Of a stretch of DNA of 64,000 nt, positions 1-9,321 are shown piece by piece; position 1 is the stretch's first letter; each line of letters begins with the position of its first letter. Below the pieces are notes generated by a model. It saw only the letters and a program-made list of their open reading frames with translations. It searched no databases and was not told the origin of the DNA. This DNA is from CALEMW01 sp964343835 (GTDB lineage Bacteria; Krumholzibacteriota; Krumholzibacteriia; LZORAL124-64-63): NCBI GenBank assembly GCA_964343835.1, contig CAYFKR010000007.1, forward strand, positions 62,001 to 126,000, given 5' to 3'. A program made the position numbers and the translations under genes.

Positions 1-403
1 CGCCGTAGCTGAACAGCAGCAGGGGGTGACCGGCGCTCATGAAGTAACGATCCGAGAATCCCGGCAACGGAAGGAAGCCGACTTCCATCGGCTGCGTCCC
101 GACCTGGAGCGCATACGTGTGCAGGCCGTCGTCGGCCACGGTGACCAGGTGATCGCCGAGCCGCACCATGTCCCAGGCGGGCGGATCGAGGGCCGCTTCG
201 GCCGCCACCACCGGCGAGGCCTCCGTGAAATCAATCATGCGCAGGGTCGGCCCCAGCAGCACATAGGCCGTATCGGCACGGCAGGCCACGGCCCGGGGTT
301 CGGTGTAGGGCCAGTCGTGGGACAAGCTGGTATCGGGGATCTGGGATGCGGCGGGGAGAGCCGCGAGCAGGATCAGGATCGACGTCGCCGTACGGATCGT
401 CAT
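1..403 (-). CDS. Secreted protein, N-terminal part (runs off left edge)
   Basis: Only the first 134 codons are inside the window. The ATG at 403 follows a strong ribosome binding site (GAAGGAGG, 7 nt spacing). Residues 1-19 form a signal peptide (hydrophobic LILLAALPAASQ). The mature part alternates short strand-like stretches ending in polar turns (ADTAYVLLG, GDHLVTVADDG), which looks like the start of a beta-propeller of the LVIVD type. That family assignment is only a guess. It lies downstream of sfsA on the same strand, 80 bp away. Confidence 0.6.
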   Translation of the reverse strand, partial: MTIRTATSILILLAALPAASQIPDTSLSHDWPYTEPRAVACRADTAYVLLGPTLRMIDFTEASPVVAAEAALDPPAWDMVRLGDHLVTVADDGLHTYALQVGTQPMEVGFLPLPGFSDRYFMSAGHPLLLFSYG

Positions 404-429
404 GGACCGACCTCCTTCAGGAACTCGAG

Positions 430-446
430 GGGCGGCTCCTCCGCCC
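430..446 (-). terminator. Small hairpin after sfsA
   Basis: A 6-bp stem GGGCGG/CCGCCC with a 5-nt loop lies between the sfsA stop and the next start on the minus strand. There is no T-run, so termination activity is uncertain. Confidence 0.3.
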
Positions 447-483
447 GTCCTGAAAATGATCGTCCGGCTTCAATCGGTATGGG

Positions 484-1212
484 TCAAGGGGATTTCACGG
501 GCTCCAGAACCACGGGCAACGGCGTGCGCAGGCGGATCTCCTCCGGACTCACCTCCGCGCGGTAGGCGAGGATCTCGACCCCCGCCGCCGCCGCCTCGCG
601 CAGCGCGGCCCCATAGGCGGGGTCGATGGCGTCGGCGGGGGAGAACGCCTCGCCGTCGGCCCGCTGCACCACGTACAGCATGGCCGCCCGGTCGCCGGCC
701 GCGACCATGGCCGTCAGTTCGCGCAGGTGCTTGCGGCCGCGCTCGGTCACGGCGTCGGGGAACAGCGCCACCCCGTTCTCCACCAGCGTCACGTTCTTCA
801 CCTCGACCCAGCACCGCTGCGGCGTTTCCTCCGGCCCGCGCTCCAGCAGCACGTCGATGCGCGAACGCTCGGCGCCGTAGCGCACCTCCGTCCGCACCCG
901 GTCGTAGCCCTGCAGTTCCGTGACGGTCCCGTCCTCGACGGCCTCCACGGCCAGGCGGTTCGGCACCGACGTGTTGATGCCCACCAGCACGCCGTCGCTC
1001 TCGACGAGCTCGTACGTCCACTTCAGCTTGCGCTTGGGGTCGTTCGCGGGGGAGAGCCACACCGGGCTGTCCGGCGTGTTGCAGCCGAGCATGGTGCCGG
1101 TGTTGTTGGTGTGGGCGATGACGGCCTGGCCGTCATCCAGCACGGCGTGCACGAGGAAGCGCTTCTCACGCTTCACCAGCACGCCGCGCACGAGGGACGA
1201 CGGGAACCTCAC
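484..1212 (-). CDS. sfsA: SfsA, sugar fermentation stimulation protein A
   Basis: A 242-residue protein, close to the 234 residues of E. coli SfsA. It begins at a GTG (1212) whose last two bases are the first two of the TGA of the upstream transporter gene (GTGA overlap), so the two are probably translationally coupled. The sequence VHTNNTG-like stretch (AHTNNTGTMLGC) and the C-terminal core RIDVLLE...WVEVKN (D...ExK, PD-(D/E)XK-nuclease-like) are hallmarks of the family. SfsA binds DNA and was named for stimulating maltose genes in E. coli; a nuclease-like fold is known, but its role here is unknown. The extended reading frame reaching 2262 is only read-through in another frame of the transporter gene. 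Confidence 0.93.
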   Translation of the reverse strand: MRFPSSLVRGVLVKREKRFLVHAVLDDGQAVIAHTNNTGTMLGCNTPDSPVWLSPANDPKRKLKWTYELVESDGVLVGINTSVPNRLAVEAVEDGTVTELQGYDRVRTEVRYGAERSRIDVLLERGPEETPQRCWVEVKNVTLVENGVALFPDAVTERGRKHLRELTAMVAAGDRAAMLYVVQRADGEAFSPADAIDPAYGAALREAAAAGVEILAYRAEVSPEEIRLRTPLPVVLEPVKSP

Positions 1213-2777
1213 GAGCCCTTGATGGGGTTGCCCTTGGCCCAGCGATCGTAGATCACCAGCGACACGGCCGTCGAGGCCGCCAGGATCGCGAAGATGATCC
1301 ACATCATGTCGGGGTTGTCGGTGCCGCCGCGCTCCACGGGGCCGAAGTGGCCGTACATCACGCCGGACAGCAGGCCGCCGAACAGGTGCCCCAGGGCGGT
1401 GCACCAGTAGAAGTAGCCCATGTACATGCCCACCTTGCCCGGCGGCGCGATGCGTCCCGCGTACTCCTTGCTCTTCGGGGACGCCATCATCTCGCCCACG
1501 GAGAACACCAGGATCGCAGCGACGATGATCCAGCCGCTCTCGCCCAGGATGAACACCAGGAAGCTGATCACCGTGACCACCACGCCGTTGATGATCGTGT
1601 TCAGGGGCTTCACGTTGCGGATCAGCCACGAGATGCCGATCTGGCCGATGATGATGCCGAAGGCGTTCAGGTTGATCAGGTGCTCGGGCTTGACCTGCCC
1701 GTTCTCCAGCACCGCCTGGCCCCAGTTGGCCGTGGACACGCCCATGTTCTCGAACAGGCCCGTGATAGAGCCCGCGATCGGCGTCAGCGTCCGGATCAGA
1801 TCCGACGTGTCGCCGTAGTCGCGGATGTACTCGGGGAGGGTCAGGAAGATCTGGTTGAAGGAGGTCCAGAACCCGGCCATCAGCAGCAGGAAGACCATGT
1901 AGCGGCCCTCGCCCACCTGCATGGGCTGCATCAGCCACATGCCCTCGCCGGCCCGGCGGCCCATGGAGCGCAGGACGATGTCGATGAGCAGGTTGAACAC
2001 GATCCACGCCAGGGCGATGGGGCCGATGAGCTTGAAGTCCCACCACTTGGAACCCATCACCAGCACCACCAGCACGCCAGACACGAGCAGGAAGAAGCGG
2101 CCGTTGCCAACCACCTCGATCATGCCCGAGAAGACCTCGCCGAGGGACTTGGTGGCCGTCTTCTCCTCCTCGGTGCGCGGGTCCTTGTAGAACAGGACGC
2201 ACGTGAGGGCCAGGAAGCCGATCCACACCGCCGACGCCCAGAACACGTACGTCCAGCTCCACCCGCGGATCACGCCGGCGATGATCGGTCCGAGGAACCC
2301 GCCCACGTTCACCATCATGTAGAAGATGCCGAAGCCCATGGACCCCGTCTTCTCGGTGGTGGTCTTGGCGACGGTGGCGATCACCACCGGCTTGAACATC
2401 GAGTGCCCGATGGCCACCAGGAAGTACACGGAGAAGAAGCCCCAGAACGAAGTGGGGAACTGCAGCAACAGATAGGCCGGCGCCATGATGGCGCAGGAGA
2501 TCAGGAACATGGCCTTGTAGCCGTACCGGTCCGCCAGCGCGCCGAAGACGGCGGGGAAGAGGTACAGGAAGAAGGTCACCACGCCCTGGATCACGCCGCG
2601 GTCCTCGCTGGTGAAGCCCAGCCCGCCGTCGGTGATGGCGCCCGTCAGGTAGAGGCTCGACACGGCGTAGAAGCCGTACCAGCCCATGCGCTCGAAGATC
2701 TCCATGACGTTGGCGGACCAGAAGGCGCCGGGGAACATGCGGAACACGTTCCGCTTCTCGGTGGTGGCCTGGGACAT
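1209..2777 (-). CDS. POT/PTR family peptide MFS transporter
   Basis: A 522-residue inner-membrane protein with about 12-14 hydrophobic segments. Near the N terminus it has the POT family ExxER signature (EIFERMGWYGFY), which in proton-coupled oligopeptide transporters is needed for proton coupling. It probably imports di- or tripeptides with protons. The ATG at 2777 is chosen because AGGAA lies 5 nt upstream and the protein then starts with the usual short cytoplasmic N terminus. The longer frame to 2942 adds an arginine/proline-rich tail with no homology character. It is first in a two-gene unit with sfsA (4-nt overlap). Confidence 0.88.
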   Translation of the reverse strand: MSQATTEKRNVFRMFPGAFWSANVMEIFERMGWYGFYAVSSLYLTGAITDGGLGFTSEDRGVIQGVVTFFLYLFPAVFGALADRYGYKAMFLISCAIMAPAYLLLQFPTSFWGFFSVYFLVAIGHSMFKPVVIATVAKTTTEKTGSMGFGIFYMMVNVGGFLGPIIAGVIRGWSWTYVFWASAVWIGFLALTCVLFYKDPRTEEEKTATKSLGEVFSGMIEVVGNGRFFLLVSGVLVVLVMGSKWWDFKLIGPIALAWIVFNLLIDIVLRSMGRRAGEGMWLMQPMQVGEGRYMVFLLLMAGFWTSFNQIFLTLPEYIRDYGDTSDLIRTLTPIAGSITGLFENMGVSTANWGQAVLENGQVKPEHLINLNAFGIIIGQIGISWLIRNVKPLNTIINGVVVTVISFLVFILGESGWIIVAAILVFSVGEMMASPKSKEYAGRIAPPGKVGMYMGYFYWCTALGHLFGGLLSGVMYGHFGPVERGGTDNPDMMWIIFAILAASTAVSLVIYDRWAKGNPIKGS

Positions 2778-2935
2778 GCGTTCCTGCCTCGGGAATCGGG
2801 GGATGCCGGCGGGGAAGAGAAAACCCGGCCGTTGGGGTCGGGTGGATCGGACGGGGACAGCATAAAGGAGCGGGGGGTGGGGGTCAACCGGGGCGCAACA
2901 GCGTGCAGGTTTATCAATTAACAAGCGCCGACCGC

Positions 2936-2972
2936 TTTCCAAGCTCTAAACGATTCTGCTATGATCGTACCA
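2936..2972 (+). promoter_or_regulatory. Extended -10 promoter, probably leaderless transcript
   Basis: TATGAT (2960-2965) is preceded by TGC, giving an extended -10. TTTCCA (2936-2941) sits 18 bp upstream as a weak -35. The expected transcription start, about 7 nt after the -10, falls on the ATG at 2972. No Shine-Dalgarno sequence lies before that ATG, so the mRNA may be leaderless. Confidence 0.55.
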
Positions 2973-3730
2973 TGCCCAGGAGATCATGCGCCGGGCCGCT
3001 GGGACTCGCCCTCCTGACGGTCCACCTTCTCGGGGCTGCGTCGGTTCTCGCCGAACCGCCCACCGGCGCAGCGTCCCGGTCCCTCGAGGACCTCGTCCGC
3101 GCATCCGACCTCGTCATCGTCGGTCGTACCGACGACGGCGGCGGTGTGGACGCCCCCCTCCGCCTCGTAGCCGAAGACGTCCTGCTGGGCCGGCTCGCCC
3201 CCGGGGCCGTCGTCACGCTGTCCGGTGCCGGTTCGCCCGCGGCATCGGGCGTGTGGCTGCTGGCCGAGGGACCCGCCGGAGAGTGGCAGCCCCTGGAACC
3301 TTCCCCCCGCGACCCCGGCTGGCGCGAACCGATCCTCGAGCTGGTCGGCCGCACCGGTCTGCGTCTCGAGAGTCTTCGCGAAAGCGCCTGCGTCGGTCAC
3401 CCCGTGCTTCTGCGCCTGGCCCTGCGCAACCCCGGGGAGCGTCCCGCGGTGTTCCGCGCGTTCCTCCACCCCGACGGCACTCTCGACCCCGCGTCGCTGG
3501 ACCTCCGGGTGGAGCGCTTCGGCCCCGACGGCGCGGTGCCCGTGCCCGGCCGCGCCCGCGTCGCCCGCATCGTCGCCGGCGACGGCCTGACCCTCCAGCC
3601 GGGCGAGCGCACCGACCTGGTGTTCGACCTGGCCGATGTCGTGGAACTGGCCGAGCCAGGCCTGCACGTCGTCCGGATTCCGGCCCCGGCTCCCTGGGGC
3701 ACGGCCGAAGCCCGCGTCCTGATCCGCTGA
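2972..3730 (+). CDS. Secreted protein of unknown function
   Basis: 252 residues with a signal peptide (residues 1-27, hydrophobic core LGLALLTVHLLGAASVLA). The mature protein has two parts. Residues 30-110 contain alternating strands with a DLVIVGR stretch. Residues 115-252 look like an immunoglobulin-like sandwich (LLRLALRNPGERPAVFRAFL, LQPGERTDLVFDLADV), resembling domains that describe 'intermolecular' or DUF-type Ig folds. I do not recognise the family. The gene is divergent from the peptide transporter and has its own promoter. The start is set by the promoter position and the signal peptide. Confidence 0.65.
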   Translation: MPRRSCAGPLGLALLTVHLLGAASVLAEPPTGAASRSLEDLVRASDLVIVGRTDDGGGVDAPLRLVAEDVLLGRLAPGAVVTLSGAGSPAASGVWLLAEGPAGEWQPLEPSPRDPGWREPILELVGRTGLRLESLRESACVGHPVLLRLALRNPGERPAVFRAFLHPDGTLDPASLDLRVERFGPDGAVPVPGRARVARIVAGDGLTLQPGERTDLVFDLADVVELAEPGLHVVRIPAPAPWGTAEARVLIR

Positions 3731-3914
3731 TTTCCCATTTCATCCGCTTTTCACGCAACCCTGCTCGGGTCGACCCGTATGAATCGGGCGACCCCCGCCG
3801 TATCCAGGACCATGGAACTCCTTGTTCCCGAGCACCTTGCCCTGAATCGATCGAAGTCGCACATTGACGGAAGGCCCACCCCCACCGGCGCCGTCCGCAA
3901 TCCGAAAGGTCATC

Positions 3915-6449
3915 ATGTCGCGCTGTCCGTCCCTACGGCGGAACGGGGTCCCGCCCCTCGTCTCCCTCCTGTTCATCGTTCTGCTGTCTTCGTTCTTCTC
4001 CGGCTGCGGCGACTCCGGCGACCCGCCCGGCGACGAGGTCTGGGTCATCGGCCTCGACGGCGCCGACTGGGACATGCTCGACCCCATGATCGAGCGCGGC
4101 GAACTGCCCAACCTGGCCGCCCTGCGTGACGGCGGTGCCTGGGGCGTGCTGCGCAGCGACGAGCCCATGCTCTCGCCCATCCTCTGGACCAGCATCGCCA
4201 CCGGCCGCACTCCCGACGTCCACGGCGTCACCTGGTTCATGACCGACGCCCCCGACGGCTCCAAGGTGCCCGTCGGCACCTTCGACCGTCGCGTCCACGC
4301 CTTCTGGAACGTGGCCGACGAGGCGGGGCTGAACTGCGGCGTGGTGGGCTGGTGGGCGTCGTGGCCCGCGGAGCAGCTCGACGGCTTCGTGGTGAGCGAC
4401 TACGTGGGCTGGCACAGCTTCGGCGTGACCGGCCGCGAGACCGTGGACGAGGGCAAGACCTGGCCGCCGGATCTGATGGACGACGTGCGCGACGTGCTGC
4501 CCCATCCCACCGACGTGGCAGCCGACCTGCTGGCGACCATGGTCCACCTTCCCGGCGGCGACCTCGGCGACCGCGCCGCCGACATCGAGCACCTGCGTCA
4601 GAGCATCGCCACCACCCGCGGCTACACCGACCTGGTGAAACGACGCCTGCGCACCGACCGCCCCGACCTGCTCTGCCTCTACTACGAGGGCACCGACGCC
4701 GTCATGCACCTCTTCGGCGACGCCATGCCCCCGCGCCAGCCCTGGATCGACGAGGCCGACTTCGCCGCCTACCGCGACGCCGTGGCCGGCTACTGGCGCT
4801 GGCAGGACGAATTGCTGGGCGAGCTGCTCGCCATGCGGGGCCCCCGCACCACGGTCGTCGTCGTCAGCGACCACGGCTTCCGCACCGGCGACGAGCGCCG
4901 CCGCGAGGACCGCTTCGACATCCACACCGCCGACGCCGACCACATGATCGACGGCGTCATCGTGGTCAACGGCCCCGACGTCCGCCCCGGCCTCATCGAG
5001 GGTGCGGACATCTACGATGTGGCCCCGACGGTGCTCCACACCCTGGGCCTGCCGGTGGCCGACGACCTGGCCGGCGCCGTCCTGGCCGACGTGTTCGCCC
5101 CCGACTCTCCCCGCGGCCGTGCCCCCGCCCGCGTGGCCAGCTTCGAAAACCGTCCCCTGCGCCGCCCCGAACCCGCCGCCCTGGGCGACGAGGCGGGACA
5201 GGCCATGGAGACCATGCTGCGTTCACTGGGCTACATCGCGGGCTCGTCGGACGGCGTGTCCGAGCCCACGGAGCCGGTGTCCCACACCGTCGAGCAGTCG
5301 GTGAACCTGGCGACCATCTACATGGCCCAGGGCAAGCTGGACGAGGCCGTGGATGAATTGCGGAAGGTGCTGGACGAGACGCCCGGCCACGTGGAGGCGC
5401 GCCTCAACCTGGCCGGCGCCCTGGCCCGCCGCGGCGACACCGATGCGGCCGTCACGCTGTACCGCGAGCTGCTGGACCAGGATGCGTCGCGGCTCGATGC
5501 CCGCGAGGACCTGGGCCTGACCCTGGGCCGAGCGGGCCGCACGGCCGAGGCGCTGACCGTCTACGACGAGGGCCTGGCCCTGGACGGGGATTGGCTGACC
5601 GGCCGCGCGGGCCGCGGCCATACCCTGTTCGCCCTGGGCCGGACGGCCGACGCGGAGCGCGAGCTGCGCGCCGTCCTCGCCGTCGACCCCCGCCACTTGA
5701 TGGCCCTGGACTCCCTCGGCCAGCTCCTGGTGGACGCCGGCCGCTGGGACGAGGCGGCGCAGGTGCTCGAGTCCGCCGTCACCATGGACCCCGGAGCCGT
5801 GGAAGCTGCTCTGCGCCTGGCGTCGGTCCACGAGCGCGCGGGCCGGCCCGACAAGGCCCTGGAGGCGCTGACCCGCTGCGAGGCGGGCGGCGGCGAGGGC
5901 CCCGCCCTGGACAACGCCCTGGGCACCCTGCTGCTGCGCACCGGCGACCCCCTGGGCGCCGTCCCGCACCTGGAACGGGCCGCCGCGGCCGATCCCTCGA
6001 ACCCCGATCCGCTGGGCAACCTGGGGCTGGCCCGAGCCATGGGCGGCGACATCGCCGGCGCCGCGGCCACCTTCGAGCGCGTGGTGGCCCTCCTGCCCGA
6101 GTCGTCGGAGAGCCACGCCCAGCTCGGCTCCTTTTACGCCCAGCTCGGTCGTCACGACGACGCCGAGCGTGAACTCCGCGCCGCCGTGCGCTACGATGAG
6201 ACCGATCCCGCCGGCCACCTGCACCTGGGCATGCTGCTGCACCAGTCGGGCCGGCTGGACGAGGCCCGCACCGAATACGAGCGGGCCGTGGAACTGGCCC
6301 CCGACATGGCCGTGGCCTGGTACAATCTGGGCATGATCGAGGGGGCGGCCGGACACAGCGAGGAAGCGTCCCGGCTCATCTCCAGGGCGCGCGAACTGGA
6401 TCCGTCCCTGCCCCGACCCGGCGGCGGGCGGGCCGGCGCGGCACCCTGA
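3915..6449 (+). CDS. Lipoprotein: type I phosphodiesterase/alkaline phosphatase-like domain plus TPR repeats
   Basis: 844 residues. A lipobox (FFSGC) after the hydrophobic stretch LLFIVLLSSFFSG predicts a lipid-anchored envelope protein. Residues about 38-400 form an alkaline-phosphatase-superfamily domain of the type I phosphodiesterase/nucleotide pyrophosphatase kind: VIGLDGADWDM supplies the first metal-binding Asp, SPILWTSIATG the nucleophile Thr/Ser region, and VVVSDHGF the later metal-binding Asp-His. Residues about 440-835 are 10 or more TPR units (repeated GxxDxAxxxY/LxxAL). The substrate is unknown; relatives act on phosphodiesters or nucleotides. The start at 3915 gives a proper lipoprotein signal; the in-frame ATG at 3864 adds a proline-rich leader. 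Confidence 0.82.
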   Translation: MSRCPSLRRNGVPPLVSLLFIVLLSSFFSGCGDSGDPPGDEVWVIGLDGADWDMLDPMIERGELPNLAALRDGGAWGVLRSDEPMLSPILWTSIATGRTPDVHGVTWFMTDAPDGSKVPVGTFDRRVHAFWNVADEAGLNCGVVGWWASWPAEQLDGFVVSDYVGWHSFGVTGRETVDEGKTWPPDLMDDVRDVLPHPTDVAADLLATMVHLPGGDLGDRAADIEHLRQSIATTRGYTDLVKRRLRTDRPDLLCLYYEGTDAVMHLFGDAMPPRQPWIDEADFAAYRDAVAGYWRWQDELLGELLAMRGPRTTVVVVSDHGFRTGDERRREDRFDIHTADADHMIDGVIVVNGPDVRPGLIEGADIYDVAPTVLHTLGLPVADDLAGAVLADVFAPDSPRGRAPARVASFENRPLRRPEPAALGDEAGQAMETMLRSLGYIAGSSDGVSEPTEPVSHTVEQSVNLATIYMAQGKLDEAVDELRKVLDETPGHVEARLNLAGALARRGDTDAAVTLYRELLDQDASRLDAREDLGLTLGRAGRTAEALTVYDEGLALDGDWLTGRAGRGHTLFALGRTADAERELRAVLAVDPRHLMALDSLGQLLVDAGRWDEAAQVLESAVTMDPGAVEAALRLASVHERAGRPDKALEALTRCEAGGGEGPALDNALGTLLLRTGDPLGAVPHLERAAAADPSNPDPLGNLGLARAMGGDIAGAAATFERVVALLPESSESHAQLGSFYAQLGRHDDAERELRAAVRYDETDPAGHLHLGMLLHQSGRLDEARTEYERAVELAPDMAVAWYNLGMIEGAAGHSEEASRLISRARELDPSLPRPGGGRAGAAP

Positions 6450-6470
6450 TCGCCACGACGGGAGACCGAC

Positions 6471-6674
6471 ATGACCGACGTCCGCAAGCTGCGCAAGTCC
6501 CACGACAAGATGATCGGGGGCGTCTGTGGCGGCATCGCCGAGCACCTGGACTGGGACCCCACCCAGGTCCGCATCGGCTACGTGCTGCTGTCGGTGCTGA
6601 GCGCGGGATTCCCCGGCACGCTGGTCTACATCATCCTCTGGGCCGTCATGCCGCCGGCCCTGTCGCGACGGTAG
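6471..6674 (+). CDS. PspC domain protein
   Basis: 67 residues: a basic N terminus with the family core KMIGGVCGGIAEHLDWDPTQVRI, followed by one or two membrane segments (YVLLSVLSA, LVYIILWAVMP). This is a stand-alone PspC domain, associated in other bacteria with envelope-stress (phage shock) responses. A GGGAGA ribosome binding site precedes the ATG. It lies 21 bp after the phosphodiesterase gene and 9 bp before the next small membrane protein, so the three probably form one transcript. Confidence 0.9.
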   Translation: MTDVRKLRKSHDKMIGGVCGGIAEHLDWDPTQVRIGYVLLSVLSAGFPGTLVYIILWAVMPPALSRR

Positions 6675-6683
6675 GGGGCGTTC

Positions 6684-6935
6684 ATGAGCTTCGTGCCCTT
6701 CACGCCCCCGCCGACCACGCGCCGCTCCAGGGAACTGGCCAAGGAAATCGTGAAGACCGTCGAGGCGTATCGCGAGCGGGAGCCCCGCATGCGCGACACC
6801 GAGGTGGAGCGGGCCCTGCAGCTTGCGCGCTCGCGGGTGTCGGGCATGGACCGGACGGTGTTGCTGGTCGTGGTGGGGCTGGTGGTGTTCCTGCTGGCGT
6901 TGGGGTTGTTCTTTGCGGGTGGGGGTGGGCGGTAG
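6684..6935 (+). CDS. Small single-pass membrane protein, unknown
   Basis: 83 residues. Residues 1-55 are charged and helical; residues 58-78 are one transmembrane helix (TVLLVVVGLVVFLLALGLFF), followed by GGGGR. No family is recognised. Its position directly after the PspC gene suggests a shared envelope role, but this is only context. Confidence 0.6.
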   Translation: MSFVPFTPPPTTRRSRELAKEIVKTVEAYREREPRMRDTEVERALQLARSRVSGMDRTVLLVVVGLVVFLLALGLFFAGGGGR

Positions 6936-6972
6936 GGCCTGCCCGACCGCACCTGAATATCTCTGCACATGC

Positions 6973-6978
6973 TATCAT
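6973..6978 (+). promoter_or_regulatory. Extended -10 element upstream of the GH53 gene
   Basis: TATCAT preceded by TGC (6970-6972) gives an extended -10. No clear -35 is visible. The start codon lies 36 bp further on, behind an AAGGAAC ribosome binding site. Confidence 0.45.
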
Positions 6979-7014
6979 TGTTCCTCGACGTCCACCCGAC
7001 CAAGGAACGCTCCC

Positions 7015-8367
7015 ATGCCCCGCATCCTCGCCATCCTCATCCTGTTGACCGCCCCGTACGCCTTCGCCGCGGGCTTCATCCGGGGCGCCGACATCTCCCA
7101 CCTGCCCCGCGTGGAGGCGGGCGGCGGGGTCTTCCGCGTGGACGGGGAGCCGGCCGACCCCCTTTCGATCCTGCGCGCCCACGGCGTCGACACGGTTCGC
7201 CTGCGCCTGTGGAACGATCACCCCGACGGCGAGAGCGGCCTGGCCGAGGTGCTCGACCTCGCCGAACGCGCCCGCGACGCCGGCCTGGACCTGCTGCTGG
7301 ACTTCCACTACTCCGACACCTGGGCCGATCCCGGCCACCAGTCCAAGCCCGCCGCCTGGTCCGGCCTGGCCTTCGCGACCCTCGCCGACAGCGTGCGCAC
7401 CTTCACCCGCGACGTGATGACGGCCTGTGCGGCCAGGGGCGTGGCGCCGACGGTCGTGCAGCTCGGCAACGAGATCACGCCGGGCATGCTGTGGGACGAC
7501 GGCCGCGTGGGCGGCGCCTTCGATACCACGCCCCAATGGGTGAAGCTGGCGGTGCTCCTGCAGGCGGCGATCGCCGGCGTGGACGACGCGCTCCCCGGAG
7601 CGGCGCGGCCCGGGATCATGATCCACATCGACCGCGGCGGCGACAACGCCGGCTCCCGCTGGTTCTTCGACAGCCTGATCGCCCGGGGCGTGGAGTTCGA
7701 CCTCATCGGCCTGTCCTACTATCCCTGGTGGCACGGCACTCTCGAGGATCTGGACGCCAACCTCGACGACCTGGCGATTCGCTACGACAAGGACATCGTG
7801 GTGGTGGAGACCGCCTATCCCTGGACCCTGGGCTGGTTCGACGACACCCACAACATGGTCGGCCTGCCCGAACACCAGCTGCCCGGCTATCCCGCCACGC
7901 CGGAGGGGCAGCGGGCGTTCCTCGACGCGCTCCTGCAGATCGTCGGGGAGGTTCCGGACGGTCGCGGACGCGGGGTCTGCTGGTGGGAGCCGGACTGGAT
8001 CGTCGCCCCCGGTTTCGGTTCGCCCTGGGAGAATCTCGCCCTCTTCGACGAGCACGGGAACGCCCTGCCCGCCCTCCACTCGTTCGCCGCCGCCGTGAAC
8101 GTGGACGCCCCGCCGCCGCGTACGGGCCTGCTCCTTTCGCCCAATCCCTTCCGGGGCGCCACGACCGTCTCCCTGGCGGCGGCGCCTGCGGGGCGGTGGT
8201 CCTGCGAGGTCTTCGATGCGAGGGGGAGGCTGGTGGCGCGGCGTGAGGCCATCAGCGGCGTTGCGGGCTGGACCTGGCGACCTGCTCGCCCTGCCGCAGG
8301 AACCTATCTGTTTCGCCTGTTCTCGGCGGGGGAGGCATGGCACGGGCGGGGCACGTTGGTGCCCTGA
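7015..8367 (+). CDS. GH53 endo-beta-1,4-galactanase with FlgD/T9SS-type tail
   Basis: 450 residues with signal peptide (ILAILILLTAPYAFA). The body is a family 53 glycoside hydrolase (arabinogalactan endo-beta-1,4-galactanase), a TIM barrel: RGADISHLP at the start, LRLWNDHP, DFHYSDTWADPGHQ. The expected acid/base is Glu153 in GNEITPG and the nucleophile Glu265 in VVETAYPW; both are present. It should cleave beta-1,4-galactan of plant pectin side chains outside the cell. Residues about 370-450 form a FlgD-like Ig domain (SPNPF...GTYLFRLF), commonly used as a C-terminal sorting or anchoring domain in this kind of bacterium. Confidence 0.9.
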   Translation: MPRILAILILLTAPYAFAAGFIRGADISHLPRVEAGGGVFRVDGEPADPLSILRAHGVDTVRLRLWNDHPDGESGLAEVLDLAERARDAGLDLLLDFHYSDTWADPGHQSKPAAWSGLAFATLADSVRTFTRDVMTACAARGVAPTVVQLGNEITPGMLWDDGRVGGAFDTTPQWVKLAVLLQAAIAGVDDALPGAARPGIMIHIDRGGDNAGSRWFFDSLIARGVEFDLIGLSYYPWWHGTLEDLDANLDDLAIRYDKDIVVVETAYPWTLGWFDDTHNMVGLPEHQLPGYPATPEGQRAFLDALLQIVGEVPDGRGRGVCWWEPDWIVAPGFGSPWENLALFDEHGNALPALHSFAAAVNVDAPPPRTGLLLSPNPFRGATTVSLAAAPAGRWSCEVFDARGRLVARREAISGVAGWTWRPARPAAGTYLFRLFSAGEAWHGRGTLVP

Positions 8368-8441
8368 TCATTTGTCGACCTCGGCCGATTCCTACGTCAC
8401 ATGGCCTATTCCCGAATCGGCGTCCGTGACTCCTACCGTTT

Positions 8442-8452
8442 TGTTATATAAT
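8442..8452 (+). promoter_or_regulatory. -10 region upstream of the 8506 secreted protein
   Basis: TGTTATATAAT contains a consensus TATAAT (8447-8452), with an overlapping extended -10 (TGT-TATATA). It is an AT-rich island in GC-rich DNA, about 54 bp before the ATG. The -35 is weak (CGTGAC, 8425-8430). Confidence 0.5.
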
Positions 8453-8505
8453 TCTAAATCAGTCCTGTATCGATGCTGCACCCCGGCCCAACAACTGGAG
8501 GCACC

Positions 8506-9288
8506 ATGAACACCCGCCCCAAGCTCGCCTTTCTCGCCATCCTGTCCCTGATGTCCGTTTCCGCCGTCGCCGGCCCTGCATTCACCGGTGACGCCGCCGT
8601 CGACTTCACAGCTCCCGAAGCCGTGTTCGTTCCCGACCCGGGCGGTATCGACGTGGGCGTACCCGCCTCTGCTCCTGGCGGCACCGTCAGCGGCTGGGAC
8701 ATGTCCGGCGTGTACCTGCAGTACGATCCGGTGGAGGACGCTCTTTACGTGGGCTATGACGTGCCCGGCGTGTTCGGTGATGCCGATGGTGACGGAGATG
8801 CCGGGGCCACCGCGGTCTGGCTGGCGGGCCTGAGCGGCACCGATTATGCGAACCTCGCCGACACCGAGGCCGCGACCCTCGTCCTCGACACGAACAACGA
8901 CGGCTCCGGTGACGTCATCGTGGGCGCGGGCTCGGGCTTCGACCTCACGGGATTCGGCGTCTACTATTTCAGCGGCTCCATGTTCGCGCCGGGTGTGGCC
9001 TTCGGTTCCTTCATCGCTCCGGCGACGATCCACGCCTCCCCGAGCGCCGCCCAGCCTGACTTCGAGTTCCGCATCGCCGACTTCTCGACCTTGCCCGGCG
9101 TCGACCCTTCCGGCTGCGCCGGGGGATTCGGGATCGGTGTCAACGTGTTTGCGGGCAGCTACTCCGACGGGGGTATTGGTGAGGACTTCGTGCCGGGCGC
9201 GGGTACCTTCGCCTGGGTGGTCGTTCCCGGTTGTCCCGTGTCCGCCGAGGCTGCCAGCTTCGGTGAACTGAAGGCCATGTTCCGATAG
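8506..9288 (+). CDS. Secreted protein of unknown function with FGELKAMFR tail
   Basis: 260 residues. GGAGG lies 4 nt before the ATG. A signal peptide (FLAILSLMSVSAVAGPA) is followed by a mature domain rich in Gly, Asp and aromatic strands (GDADGDGDAG calcium-loop-like, VYYFSGSMFAPG). Two Cys near the end (SGCAGG, PGCPVS) may form a disulfide. The last nine residues, FGELKAMFR, closely match the end of the secreted protein at 19749-20408 (WGGVKALYR), suggesting a shared C-terminal signal. The enzymatic or binding function is unknown. Confidence 0.65.
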   Translation: MNTRPKLAFLAILSLMSVSAVAGPAFTGDAAVDFTAPEAVFVPDPGGIDVGVPASAPGGTVSGWDMSGVYLQYDPVEDALYVGYDVPGVFGDADGDGDAGATAVWLAGLSGTDYANLADTEAATLVLDTNNDGSGDVIVGAGSGFDLTGFGVYYFSGSMFAPGVAFGSFIAPATIHASPSAAQPDFEFRIADFSTLPGVDPSGCAGGFGIGVNVFAGSYSDGGIGEDFVPGAGTFAWVVVPGCPVSAEAASFGELKAMFR

Positions 9289-9321
9289 GTGTCAGGTCTC
9301 CGGACCAGGGTACGTCCGCCG

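Noticed and set aside
484..2262. 592-codon frame covering sfsA and most of the transporter
   Set aside because: Only the part after GTG 1212 is SfsA; the rest is an alternative frame of the transporter gene.
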